Shown here: positions 8,157-16,499 of the stretch, piece after piece
How the letters are laid out: each line of letters starts with the position of its first letter
Numbering within the stretch: position 1 is the stretch's first letter
Made by a program: the position numbers and the translations under genes
Source: Lewinella sp. IMCC34183
GTDB lineage: Bacteria; Bacteroidota; Bacteroidia; Chitinophagales; Saprospiraceae
DNA length: 64,000 nt
Direction of reading: 5' to 3'
Assembly: GCF_003390915.1 (NCBI RefSeq)
Contig: NZ_QMEM01000010.1
Location: 62,001 to 126,000, forward strand
The notes under the pieces: model-generated
What the model saw: only the letters and a program-made list of their open reading frames with translations
Databases searched by the model: none
What the model was told of the DNA's origin: nothing

Positions 8157-10628
8157 TTACTGCCTGACAATTTTATGACGGCTTGTCCGATTGCCGATCC
8201 GGCACTCTAAGACGTACATCCCGGGGGGCAGGTCACCGAGATCGAGCCGATCGGTGCCCCGTTCCTGGCGCAGTAGACGGCCGGTGGCCGAGAAGAGACG
8301 TACAGCCAGGTCGGGTAAATGTAGCGTGGGAGCCAGCCGGATGTTCACCGCACCCCCCGTCGGATTGGGGAAAACCGCCGTAACCGCCTGTTTTTCGGGT
8401 AATTCCGTAGCCGTGGGCCGCACCTCGGCACCGGACAGCAGCGGGCGGATCATGATGGCACCCCCCGTGGCTCCGGCGAGGTCCTCCCAGCCGCTTCCCG
8501 CGTCGAAGTACTGCACGCCGGCCGCCACCGCGTTGTTGCGGTCGAACCCTACGGGCAGCGACCGGTCGGTATTCGCCTGCCGCCAGCCTACGTAAAAATC
8601 ACCCACGGGCAGGTCCAGCGGCTCGGTCAGGGCGTAGCTCGTGAAGGCCTGTAGCGAGTCGTTATAAAAATCCTCGGCGTAAAGCACGGGCTCGCTGGCG
8701 GAGTAGAGCAGCTCCCCGGGGCTACCGTCCGCGCCGGGCCCGTACACGACCAAGTTCAGCGTCTGATCGCCGATGCCGGTCAGTCCGCGGGGCAGCCGCA
8801 GCCGGATACCCACCAGCTGGTCGGCGACGAAGGCCGTGTACCGCTGCACGATCACGTTACCCGATTGCCCCTCGATGGCCACCTCCGCGGTACCGTCGTC
8901 GTAGGCCATGTAGTCGCCCAGCACGGTCTCCTGCGTGGCGGTGTTGTTGGAGGCTATGTACGGAGAGAATCCCGGGTCCTCGGTAGCCACCGTCAGGCTG
9001 TAGGTTGTCGCGAGCCGGTAGTCGCCGGCCGGGTCGAGCCCGAAGAGGTAGGAACGAATGGAGTTGTAGGTAGGCAGCTCCTCCAGCGTGGCTCCCCGGA
9101 TCTCCAGGCCCAGCGGCGCGATGCCGTTCTCCTGTCCGAAGTAGGCAGAGGGCAGCAGGCCGGCCACGGAGACGAAAGGAGGGGTGCCGAGATTCTCCAC
9201 CCGGTAGCTGGACCCGGTCACGGGCGTCACGTCGGCCCGGTGGTTCCAGAGCTTGAGAAAAATGGAGTCGGCCAGCAGCGCCTGCCCCGCCGCCTGCAGG
9301 TGACGCACGGGCAGGCTGGTATACGGTCCCACCAACCGAAAGGGGGCCTCACTGAGGGCAAGGTCCTGGGTGACGAGGGACGTCGACTGATCGCTCAGCT
9401 TTACGTAGTCCAGGTTCCAGTTGTCGACGGCCCCGCGCTCGGAACTCAGTCCCACGAAGCGGAACTGAAAGCCGTCGTACAGATACGGCTGCGGTACCGG
9501 CACCAACTCGCCCGAGAAGGCGCTCATCTCGGTATTGGACGTCGTGCTCAGCAGGCCGGCCCGGGCAAAGACCGTTTCCCACTCCCCTTCCGGGCTCAGG
9601 AACTGGACGAGAAAGCTATCCTGTACCTCCGGACGGTTACCGTAGCCGCGCGGCTGCAGGTAGAAGCTCAGTACGCTGCCGGACCGACCGGCCAGTTGCA
9701 GCGGGACGGAGGTGAGGTAATCGCGCGGGATGCTCCGTCGGGCGTTACCGGCGGGGGCGTAGGGCTGACCGTCGTAGTCGATGGCGTCGAAGGTGGCCAC
9801 CCCCACCGAAGGCGGGTTATAGCCGAAGCTCCTATTGACGAATACGTCCTCGTCCTGCCAGAGATCGATAGCCGGCCGTACCCCATCGTAGGAAAAGTCG
9901 TCGAAGAAGGGCAGTGATACCGCCGGACGGTCTATCGTAAAGCTGGCCCGGTAGGTGTCGCAGAGCCCGAATTCGTTGCAGATGGTTACGCACACGGCAT
10001 CCGTGCCCCCGTAGCGACCGGCCTCGTACACGAAGTTGTCCCCCGCCCCGAATCCGTTCAAAAACCGAAACCGCTGCCCCCGCCCCGTATAGTCGTCCGC
10101 GCAGCGGCTGATGGTCCGGCACGCCGCCCCTCCCGGCAGGGCATTGGCCGTAAGATTGACGCGCACCTCCCCGTCCGGCTGTACCAGCTGGTTGCCCAGC
10201 TCAATAGTACGCCCGGCTCGCTGGACCAGGAAAACGAGCTGCGTGGTGTCCGAGCACACTCCGCTGGGCGCGCAAACCGTGACGCCGATGGTGTCCAGCC
10301 CCTGTTCTACGCCGGGCAGTGCCGTGTAGGTGACCGTGTCGAGCCGTAACTCCACCGAACCGTACACGAGATCGTCGCAGCCGATGCAGCGGTAGTCGAT
10401 CAGGTCACTGCCCACCCCGGCCGTATCGAGCTCGATGCGGACCGTGCGGTTCTCCCCCGTCACGATGCGCTCGACTCCCGGCAGGTCCGGATTCCCGCAG
10501 GTGACCAACGCGGCCGGCAGCGGAGCCCGGTCACCTCGCAGCTCCGCCGTCTCCAGCAGGGGTACGAGACGCTGGGCGGCCACCGGGGCGGCTACGAGAA
10601 AGAGGAGGAGGGGCAGTAGGTTCTTCAT
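8157..10628 (-). CDS. Secreted protein with type IX secretion (type A) C-terminal sorting domain
   Basis: The 823-residue protein begins with a clear signal peptide (MKNLLPLLLFLVAAPVAAQ). The final ~75 residues form a T9SS type A sorting domain: VFPNPTGGAVNIRL, then VRLFSATGRLLRQ, DLGDLPPGMYVLEC and a basic KIVRQ end. The N-terminal ~230 residues are Cys-containing beta-rich repeats (several CxxxD-C patterns). The middle contains segments such as FFDDFSYDG that recur in T9SS cargo proteins. No catalytic motif was recognised. It is expected at the cell surface or released; the role is unknown. ATG 10628 starts exactly at the signal peptide. Confidence 0.85.
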   Translation of the reverse strand: MKNLLPLLLFLVAAPVAAQRLVPLLETAELRGDRAPLPAALVTCGNPDLPGVERIVTGENRTVRIELDTAGVGSDLIDYRCIGCDDLVYGSVELRLDTVTYTALPGVEQGLDTIGVTVCAPSGVCSDTTQLVFLVQRAGRTIELGNQLVQPDGEVRVNLTANALPGGAACRTISRCADDYTGRGQRFRFLNGFGAGDNFVYEAGRYGGTDAVCVTICNEFGLCDTYRASFTIDRPAVSLPFFDDFSYDGVRPAIDLWQDEDVFVNRSFGYNPPSVGVATFDAIDYDGQPYAPAGNARRSIPRDYLTSVPLQLAGRSGSVLSFYLQPRGYGNRPEVQDSFLVQFLSPEGEWETVFARAGLLSTTSNTEMSAFSGELVPVPQPYLYDGFQFRFVGLSSERGAVDNWNLDYVKLSDQSTSLVTQDLALSEAPFRLVGPYTSLPVRHLQAAGQALLADSIFLKLWNHRADVTPVTGSSYRVENLGTPPFVSVAGLLPSAYFGQENGIAPLGLEIRGATLEELPTYNSIRSYLFGLDPAGDYRLATTYSLTVATEDPGFSPYIASNNTATQETVLGDYMAYDDGTAEVAIEGQSGNVIVQRYTAFVADQLVGIRLRLPRGLTGIGDQTLNLVVYGPGADGSPGELLYSASEPVLYAEDFYNDSLQAFTSYALTEPLDLPVGDFYVGWRQANTDRSLPVGFDRNNAVAAGVQYFDAGSGWEDLAGATGGAIMIRPLLSGAEVRPTATELPEKQAVTAVFPNPTGGAVNIRLAPTLHLPDLAVRLFSATGRLLRQERGTDRLDLGDLPPGMYVLECRIGNRTSRHKIVRQ

Positions 10629-10709
10629 ACGTCGTCGATGGCAGTTACCCAACGCAGCGGCGGGGCAATTTGTACGTCGGCCCGGCGGCACCCGGCCGTT
10701 CGGGCGGGA

Positions 10710-13700
10710 TTACTCGCAGTCGGCGGGCCGGGTGGCGCTGAGGTAGACGTCTACCTTCGCGCCCGTTTCCAGGCTGGTACCGGCGGCGGGCACGGTGCGG
10801 GTGATCCAGGCCTCGTTGCGGTCGGCCACGTCGCCCACTACCCGGCCGATCAGCAGCTGGCTACCGGTGATGGCGAATTCCGCGGTGCCGAATTGCTGAC
10901 AGCGATAGTCCCCCAGGGTCACGTTATCGCCGCGGCGCTGGGTGATCACGAAATCCAGGGTACTGCCCATCGGCACCTTGACCCCCTCACGCAGGTCCTC
11001 GTCGGTGATCTTACGGCCGTCGTAGTAGAGGTACAGGATCGTCCCGTCTTCCTGCCGCGCGTCAAACTCCCGTTCGCGGACCCGGTAGTTCAGGTTCTTG
11101 ACCTTCAGCAGGCGCACGTACTGGTTGTAGTCGTAGTTGCCGACCAGGCTGGGCAGCTGTACGTCGGGCGCTTCGTCGCTGAGGATCGTGAGGTAGACCG
11201 TCCGGTTGTTCTTGACCCGGCTGCCCACGCGGGGCTGCTGCTGCACGACGAGGCCGGCGGGCTGGTTGGGGTCGAAGGCCCCGACCGTCACGTCGATCTT
11301 GAGGTCGTTGGATTCGGCCAGGGAGCGGGCCTCGTCGATCAGCTTACCCTCGAAGGTGGGGATCGCCATGCTCTCGCCGTGGTTGGTGTACCAGCCGAGG
11401 CCGGCACGCAGGATCAGGAAAAGCAGGCCCAGGAAGAGGGCGGCGGCGATGATGTTTTTGATCAGGGGACCCAAAAAGGAAGAAGTTTGGGCGGCGGGCG
11501 CGGGTGCGGGGTCGTCGGGGGCAGCGGCGGCGCGTACGGTCCGGGGCTCGCTGCGCTCGGGGGTAACGGGCGGCACGGCACCGGCCCGGCGGCGTCGCTG
11601 GCGGGCGAAGTCGAGCAGGGCCGCGATGAACTGGTAGGGCTGGTAGCCCGCGATGGCCGCCTGGTGGAAGATGGCCGTGGCCGGCGTGATGCCGGGCAGG
11701 CTGTTGACCTCGATAACGACCGTCTCGGCGCGGCCGTCGGCGAATACCCGCACGAAGGCGTCGATGCGGCAGTAGCCGGTCACGTCGAGCAGCCGGGCGG
11801 CCTTCTCCAGGTCACGCTTCACCTGGTCGGCCACGTGGGCGTAGGAATAGTCAGGGGTAGCGAGACGGGCGGGGGTCAGGTTCTGTCCTTCGCCGGCCAG
11901 GAATTTCTCTTCCAGGCTCAGGATCTCGCCCCCGGCCAGGGCTTCGCTCGGCTCGAAGACCTCGTAGCGAAGCTCCCCGTCCGGGCCGTAGTGGGTGAGC
12001 ATACCGCCCGTGATCTCGAGGAACTTGACCGCGCCGTCCGCCGTGATGGCCGCCTCGAAGAGGATCGTCGACTTGCCGAGGGGCCACTCGTCCTGCTCAC
12101 CGACCCGCAGGGTGCGGCGGGCGGCGGTGGCCGACGATCCGTCGGGCCGGAAGGTGAGCTCACAGTAGGCCGCCAGCTGCTCGCGGTTGCGGATCAGCAG
12201 GACCGCCGAACTGCAGCCATCGTCGACCGGCTTGGCAATGAGGGGATAGGCGAAGCGCTCCTCCACGCGGCCGTAAAAGGCCTGGGGATTGAGGAGAAAG
12301 TCTTCCCGCGGGGCCAGCCACTGCTCCGTGACGGGCAGCCCGCCCTCCCGCAGGCGCTGGAGGGTGGCATACTTGTCGATGGTGACGGCACTGCTGTCGG
12401 GCCCCGACCCATTGTAGGGAAGTCCGAGACGGTCGAGCTTGCGCTGCACTTGGCCGTCCTCGCCCGGGCGGCCGTGGAGGGCGATGAAGACCAGGTCCGC
12501 CACCTTCCGCAGATCCCGCAGCGGGACGTGGCGGGGGGTGAAGACGACGTCAGGGTCGGCGTAACGGTCGGTGATGGCGCGGCAGTCGCGGCGGATCTCA
12601 CCGATGACGGGGTGCTCCTTCGTTTTGGCGAGTTTGTCGCGGATATCGTCGGCGTTGTCCTTCAGCAGGAGATTGACGGGCAGCTGGTACAGCACGAAGT
12701 CTTCCCCCGCCTGCCGCTTTTCCAGTGGGGCCGTCAGGAACATGGGCAGGGGCCGGAAGCGCTCGCTGGAGCTTAGCTTTTCGTATACGTTGCGGCCGCT
12801 TTCGACGCTGATGTGGCGCTCGAAGCTGGTACCCCCCAGGAGTACCGCCACGCGATCCTTTGCACCCGCGCTGGCCGCCAGCGCATCGAGGTCGCGGTCC
12901 AGCTGTGCCATCAGTTCGTCGTGCCCGCGCTCCTGCAGGCTGGTACGCAGGATGTAGGTGAGGAACTGGGAGGGGCTCAGGCCGATCTCGGCCGCCTGGT
13001 GGAAGAAGAACGACGAGGGCATCATGCCGCTGGTCGTATTGGGATCGTTGAGGAAGATGGTGCCGTCCGGCGTGTAGAAGCCATCGATGCGGGCGTATAC
13101 CGCGAAGCCCAGCTCGAGGAAGAGGCGCTCCGTCTCCTGCCGGATGCGGAGGATGGCCTCGGCGGGCAGGTCGATCGGGGTCACCTTGCGGCTGCGGCCG
13201 GGCAGGTACTTGCTGCGGTAGTCGAAGAGCTCGCCCTGAAACTTGACGATCTCGGTCGGCGGAAGCGCGGCCACGCCGCCGTCGGGCAGGCGAAGAACGA
13301 TGGTGGAAAATTCCTTGCCGCGGATGAAGCCCTCGATGATGACGCGCTCTTCGCTCTGGTGCCCCTCCAGGACGATGAGCGGGTGGCCGTCGTCGGTCGT
13401 GGCCGATTCCAGGTAGTCGAACAGGTCGTCGGGGGTGTAGAGCGTGAGGCGGTGGTCGGCGCGCACGGCGTCCAGCGGGAACGCGATGCCGTCGCGGAGA
13501 TCACTGAGCTGGCGGACGTACTCGATGCGGGCGTCGGCATCGCGGTCGGCGTAATCCTGTACGAGTATGGCCTCGCGGAAGAAAGCGGCGTTGACGGCCC
13601 GCTCAAATCCGGCCAACCCCTCTTCCTCATCGAGGATAGCCACGCCGATACTGCTGCCCTGCCGCGCGGGGCGCACGACCATGGGCCAGCCGATCTTTTC

Positions 13701-14276
13701 CTCGGCGGCGGCAAAGTGGCGCTCGATGTCTCCGTTCAGGTCCTCCTTTTCGATGACCAGCATGGGCGGCGAGGGGTAGCCCGCCTTGCTCATCATTTCT
13801 TTCTGTACGGCCTTGTCCATCCCGATCTCGCTGGCCTCGATCCCGCTGCCGGTGTAGGGTACGCCGGCGTACTCCAGCTCGCGCTGCAGCTGGCCGTCTT
13901 CTCCGTATTCACCGTGCAGGGCCAGGAAGGCGATATCGATCAAGTCGGGCAGCTCTTCGCGGCGGATGCGGCGGCCGACGTGGCGGCCCATGTCTTCCAG
14001 GGCCAGCTCATCGAGGGGCCCGAGGCTCTCCTGGTACACCTGGAAGGCGTGGCGGCTCTCGGGGGCCAGGGCTACGGGTGGGAAGAAGTCGCGGATGCTG
14101 CCGCGGTAGAGGTACTGCCAGTCGAGCAGGTACCAGCGGCGGAAGCTGTCGACGAAGATCGGCACCGGCTCGAAGAGGGCCTTGTCGAGGTTATCGTAAA
14201 CCGTGCGTCCCCCGGCAAAGGAGATTTCGCGCTCCCGGGAGGGGCCACCGAAAAAGATGCCTACTTTAATACTCAT
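10710..14276 (-). CDS. Tandem D-alanine-D-alanine ligase fused to TM segment and PASTA domains
   Basis: At 1188 residues this is about 3.4 times a normal Ddl. Module 1 (about 1-435) has GGPSREREIS, LHGEYGEDGQ, an ATP-grasp core and FLNDPNTTSGMMPSS. Module 2 (about 474-890) has GGTSFERHIS, LHGRPGEDGQ and VVIEVNSLPGIT. Then come a Pro/Ala linker (about 895-930), one transmembrane helix (about 939-960) and three PASTA-like repeats (about 965-1035, 1038-1115, 1117-1183). Ddl makes the D-Ala-D-Ala dipeptide of peptidoglycan; PASTA domains bind uncrosslinked muropeptides. The topology puts the ligases in the cytosol and PASTA in the periplasm. Module 2 looks catalytically canonical. Module 1 has Asp where the metal-binding Glu is expected, so it may be regulatory. 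Confidence 0.88.
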   Translation of the reverse strand: MSIKVGIFFGGPSREREISFAGGRTVYDNLDKALFEPVPIFVDSFRRWYLLDWQYLYRGSIRDFFPPVALAPESRHAFQVYQESLGPLDELALEDMGRHVGRRIRREELPDLIDIAFLALHGEYGEDGQLQRELEYAGVPYTGSGIEASEIGMDKAVQKEMMSKAGYPSPPMLVIEKEDLNGDIERHFAAAEEKIGWPMVVRPARQGSSIGVAILDEEEGLAGFERAVNAAFFREAILVQDYADRDADARIEYVRQLSDLRDGIAFPLDAVRADHRLTLYTPDDLFDYLESATTDDGHPLIVLEGHQSEERVIIEGFIRGKEFSTIVLRLPDGGVAALPPTEIVKFQGELFDYRSKYLPGRSRKVTPIDLPAEAILRIRQETERLFLELGFAVYARIDGFYTPDGTIFLNDPNTTSGMMPSSFFFHQAAEIGLSPSQFLTYILRTSLQERGHDELMAQLDRDLDALAASAGAKDRVAVLLGGTSFERHISVESGRNVYEKLSSSERFRPLPMFLTAPLEKRQAGEDFVLYQLPVNLLLKDNADDIRDKLAKTKEHPVIGEIRRDCRAITDRYADPDVVFTPRHVPLRDLRKVADLVFIALHGRPGEDGQVQRKLDRLGLPYNGSGPDSSAVTIDKYATLQRLREGGLPVTEQWLAPREDFLLNPQAFYGRVEERFAYPLIAKPVDDGCSSAVLLIRNREQLAAYCELTFRPDGSSATAARRTLRVGEQDEWPLGKSTILFEAAITADGAVKFLEITGGMLTHYGPDGELRYEVFEPSEALAGGEILSLEEKFLAGEGQNLTPARLATPDYSYAHVADQVKRDLEKAARLLDVTGYCRIDAFVRVFADGRAETVVIEVNSLPGITPATAIFHQAAIAGYQPYQFIAALLDFARQRRRRAGAVPPVTPERSEPRTVRAAAAPDDPAPAPAAQTSSFLGPLIKNIIAAALFLGLLFLILRAGLGWYTNHGESMAIPTFEGKLIDEARSLAESNDLKIDVTVGAFDPNQPAGLVVQQQPRVGSRVKNNRTVYLTILSDEAPDVQLPSLVGNYDYNQYVRLLKVKNLNYRVREREFDARQEDGTILYLYYDGRKITDEDLREGVKVPMGSTLDFVITQRRGDNVTLGDYRCQQFGTAEFAITGSQLLIGRVVGDVADRNEAWITRTVPAAGTSLETGAKVDVYLSATRPADCE

Positions 14277-14346
14277 ACGCTGGTTTGAACGACCGCCACG
14301 GCCCGGTTCTTATCGGCCGCGAAGTTAATCCAAGCCAACGACTTAT

Positions 14347-14778
14347 CTACCGGAGCCTCAGCGGCGGAAGACCGCGCTGCGGATCGAAGACAAAGCTCAT
14401 TTCCCGGAAGCGCGGCATGCGGAACCAGCTCTTGAGTGGGCGGCTCAGCGCGTAGGGTTCCGCGGGCAGACCAAGGAAGTTGGTGTCCAGCTCCCCGTTG
14501 TCGTTCGTGTCCTGAAAGACGGCAATCGCGTAGCGGTGCCCGACCAGCAGGCCGTCGATCGGCACGCGCATGGTACCGCTGCCGCCAACGGGCAGGTGGA
14601 CCAGCCGGGCCTTCTCACGGTCGAGGAAATCGTCCGCGGAGCGGTAAATCCCGACCCAGAGGGTGCCGGTGGACGGCTGCAGGTTTTCCACCCGCAGTAC
14701 CAGGGTCGCGACCTCCGGGTCCGCCGGGGGCGCGGCGGCGGGCAGAAACAGGTAAAGCAGGAGCAGCAGGCCTTTCAC
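14347..14778 (-). CDS. DUF2141 domain-containing exported protein
   Basis: This 143-residue protein has an N-terminal signal peptide followed by one DUF2141 domain: LVLRVENLQPSTGTLWVGIY at the start, then YAIAVFQDTNDNGELDTNFL and the LPAEPYALS loop that mark the family. The DxNxNGxLD pattern resembles a calcium-binding loop. Function is unknown. Translation most likely starts at a GTG at 14778. It is transcribed in the same direction as degP, with a GC-rich hairpin in between. Confidence 0.85.
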   Translation of the reverse strand: MKGLLLLLYLFLPAAAPPADPEVATLVLRVENLQPSTGTLWVGIYRSADDFLDREKARLVHLPVGGSGTMRVPIDGLLVGHRYAIAVFQDTNDNGELDTNFLGLPAEPYALSRPLKSWFRMPRFREMSFVFDPQRGLPPLRLR

Positions 14779-14791
14779 GGTACCTAAACGA

Positions 14792-14828
14792 AGCGGGCGG
14801 CCCCTTTGTCAACCAGGGACCGCCCGCT
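14792..14828. terminator. GC-rich hairpin between degP and DUF2141 gene
   Basis: AGCGGGCGG (14792-14800) pairs perfectly with CCGCCCGCT (14820-14828). There is no long T tract on either side, so it is a weak terminator or an mRNA 3'-end stabiliser behind the degP gene. Confidence 0.4.
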
Positions 14829-14857
14829 CGCGGAAGAATGTCAGTCGTACGCCAGGC

Positions 14858-16381
14858 TTACTTCACGATTCCGTACTTGACGGTTTCGTTCGGCTTGTCG
14901 GGGTAGATGCCCTCCAGGGAGATGGTCTCGCTGCTGTTATCGAGCAGGCGCTTCAGGTCCTGAGCGTTGGAGACGCGGCGGCCATCGACGCGGGTGACGA
15001 CGTAGCCGGGCTGTACGCGGCTCTGCTGGGAGAGCTCGCCGGAACCAAGCCGGGTCACGGTGGCGCCGCCCTCGATGCCGAGGCTGCGGGCCTGGTCGGC
15101 CGAAAGGTCCTGAAAGGTAGCCCCGAGGCTGACGACCTCCGCTCCGGCCTCCTCGGGCCGGACTACGCCGGTAGTGCCTTCGGAGTTCTTGAGGGTGACG
15201 TTGAAGTCGCGGTTGTCGCCGTCGCGCTCGACGGTGATGGTCACCTGGTCGCCGGGGCGGTGGCGGCCGAGTTGCTCGAGCAGGACGCTGCTGCGCAGGG
15301 TACGGATGCCGTCGACGGCCACGATCACGTCGCCGCTCTCGATACCGGCTTCCTGGGCCGCGCTGCCGTCCATTACTTCGGCTACGTACACGCCGTTATT
15401 GCGGTCGAGGTCGTACTCACTGGCGCTGGCGGTGTTCAGCTGCTGGATGCGGGCACCGAGCAAGCCACGCTGTACCACGCCGTACTCGCGCAGGTCTTCG
15501 GCTACCTTCTTGACAATCGCCGAGGGTACGGCGAAGCTGTAGCCGGCAAAAACGCCGGTGGGGCTGCTGATGGCGGTGTTGATGCCGATCAGGTCACCGT
15601 TCTGGTTGACGAGGGCGCCGCCGCTGTTGCCGGGGTTGACCACGGCGTCGGTTTGAATGAAGGACTCGATGGCCAGATCGCCGCCGCTGCGGCGTACGAT
15701 GTCGATGCTGCGGCCCTTTGCCGAGACGATGCCCGCGGTAACGGTGCTGGTGAGGCTGAAAGGGTTACCTACGGCCACGACCCACTCGCCGACCTTCACG
15801 TCGTCGCTGTTGGCGAAACTTATGGGCGTAAGGTTGGTCTCGTCGATCTTGATGAGGGCGATGTCGGTGGTGGGGTCGGTACCGATCACTTCGGCGGTGT
15901 AGGTACGCTCGTCGTTCAGGACGACCTCCAGGGTTTCGGCCCCTTCGACCACGTGGTTGTTGGATACAATGTATCCGTCGGCACTGATGATCACGCCGGA
16001 GCCGCTGCCCTGCTGGAGGGGGGCTTCGCCGTCTTCCCCACGGCCACGGCCGGGATTACCGAACAGGTCACGGAAGGCGTCGGGGATGCGGTCGGGGTCG
16101 ATATTGCCGAAGGGCGACTGGCCACCGCGGCGCTCCATATGCTTACCGGCCTTGATGTGTACCACGGCGGGCAGGGCGCGGTCGGCGGCGATAACGAAGC
16201 CGTCGGTCGGCGCCGGTACCACCCGGGTGCCGGGTGCCACGTTAGCGAAGTTGGTCAGGCTGGAAGGGGTATTGGCTACCTCAACATATTTGGTGTTGCC
16301 CCAGCCGAGAAAATTGGCGCCACCGAGGGCGATCAGCCCCCCGAGCACCGCCACGAAGACGATTAACAGAAATCTTTTCAT
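14858..16381 (-). CDS. DegP/HtrA-type periplasmic serine protease
   Basis: This 507-residue Do-family protease and chaperone has an N-terminal membrane anchor or signal (residues 4-24) and a trypsin-like domain. The full catalytic triad is visible: His in VSNNHVV, Asp in TDIALIKID and Ser in NPGNSGGAL. Two PDZ domains follow, the first around LLGARIQQLN to VTITVERDGD and the second near the C-terminus (GATVTRLGSGELS to LEGIYPDKPNE). It acts in envelope protein quality control. A Gly/acidic-rich loop (about residues 85-115) corresponds to the LA loop of the family. ATG 16381. Confidence 0.95.
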   Translation of the reverse strand: MKRFLLIVFVAVLGGLIALGGANFLGWGNTKYVEVANTPSSLTNFANVAPGTRVVPAPTDGFVIAADRALPAVVHIKAGKHMERRGGQSPFGNIDPDRIPDAFRDLFGNPGRGRGEDGEAPLQQGSGSGVIISADGYIVSNNHVVEGAETLEVVLNDERTYTAEVIGTDPTTDIALIKIDETNLTPISFANSDDVKVGEWVVAVGNPFSLTSTVTAGIVSAKGRSIDIVRRSGGDLAIESFIQTDAVVNPGNSGGALVNQNGDLIGINTAISSPTGVFAGYSFAVPSAIVKKVAEDLREYGVVQRGLLGARIQQLNTASASEYDLDRNNGVYVAEVMDGSAAQEAGIESGDVIVAVDGIRTLRSSVLLEQLGRHRPGDQVTITVERDGDNRDFNVTLKNSEGTTGVVRPEEAGAEVVSLGATFQDLSADQARSLGIEGGATVTRLGSGELSQQSRVQPGYVVTRVDGRRVSNAQDLKRLLDNSSETISLEGIYPDKPNETVKYGIVK

Positions 16382-16499
16382 TTGATAGTTATTTTGTTCG
16401 TTGCACGTAGAAAGGCGTGGGATAATCCACGGTAATAAGACGGTTCAGCGCTACTTACGGTTGCAGGCGCACGCCGTTCTTAACAGCTTTTAACGCCGG

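Noticed and set aside
14792-14828. Strong terminator between degP and the DUF2141 gene
   Set aside because: The stem is perfect but there is no T tract on either strand; kept only as a low-confidence hairpin.
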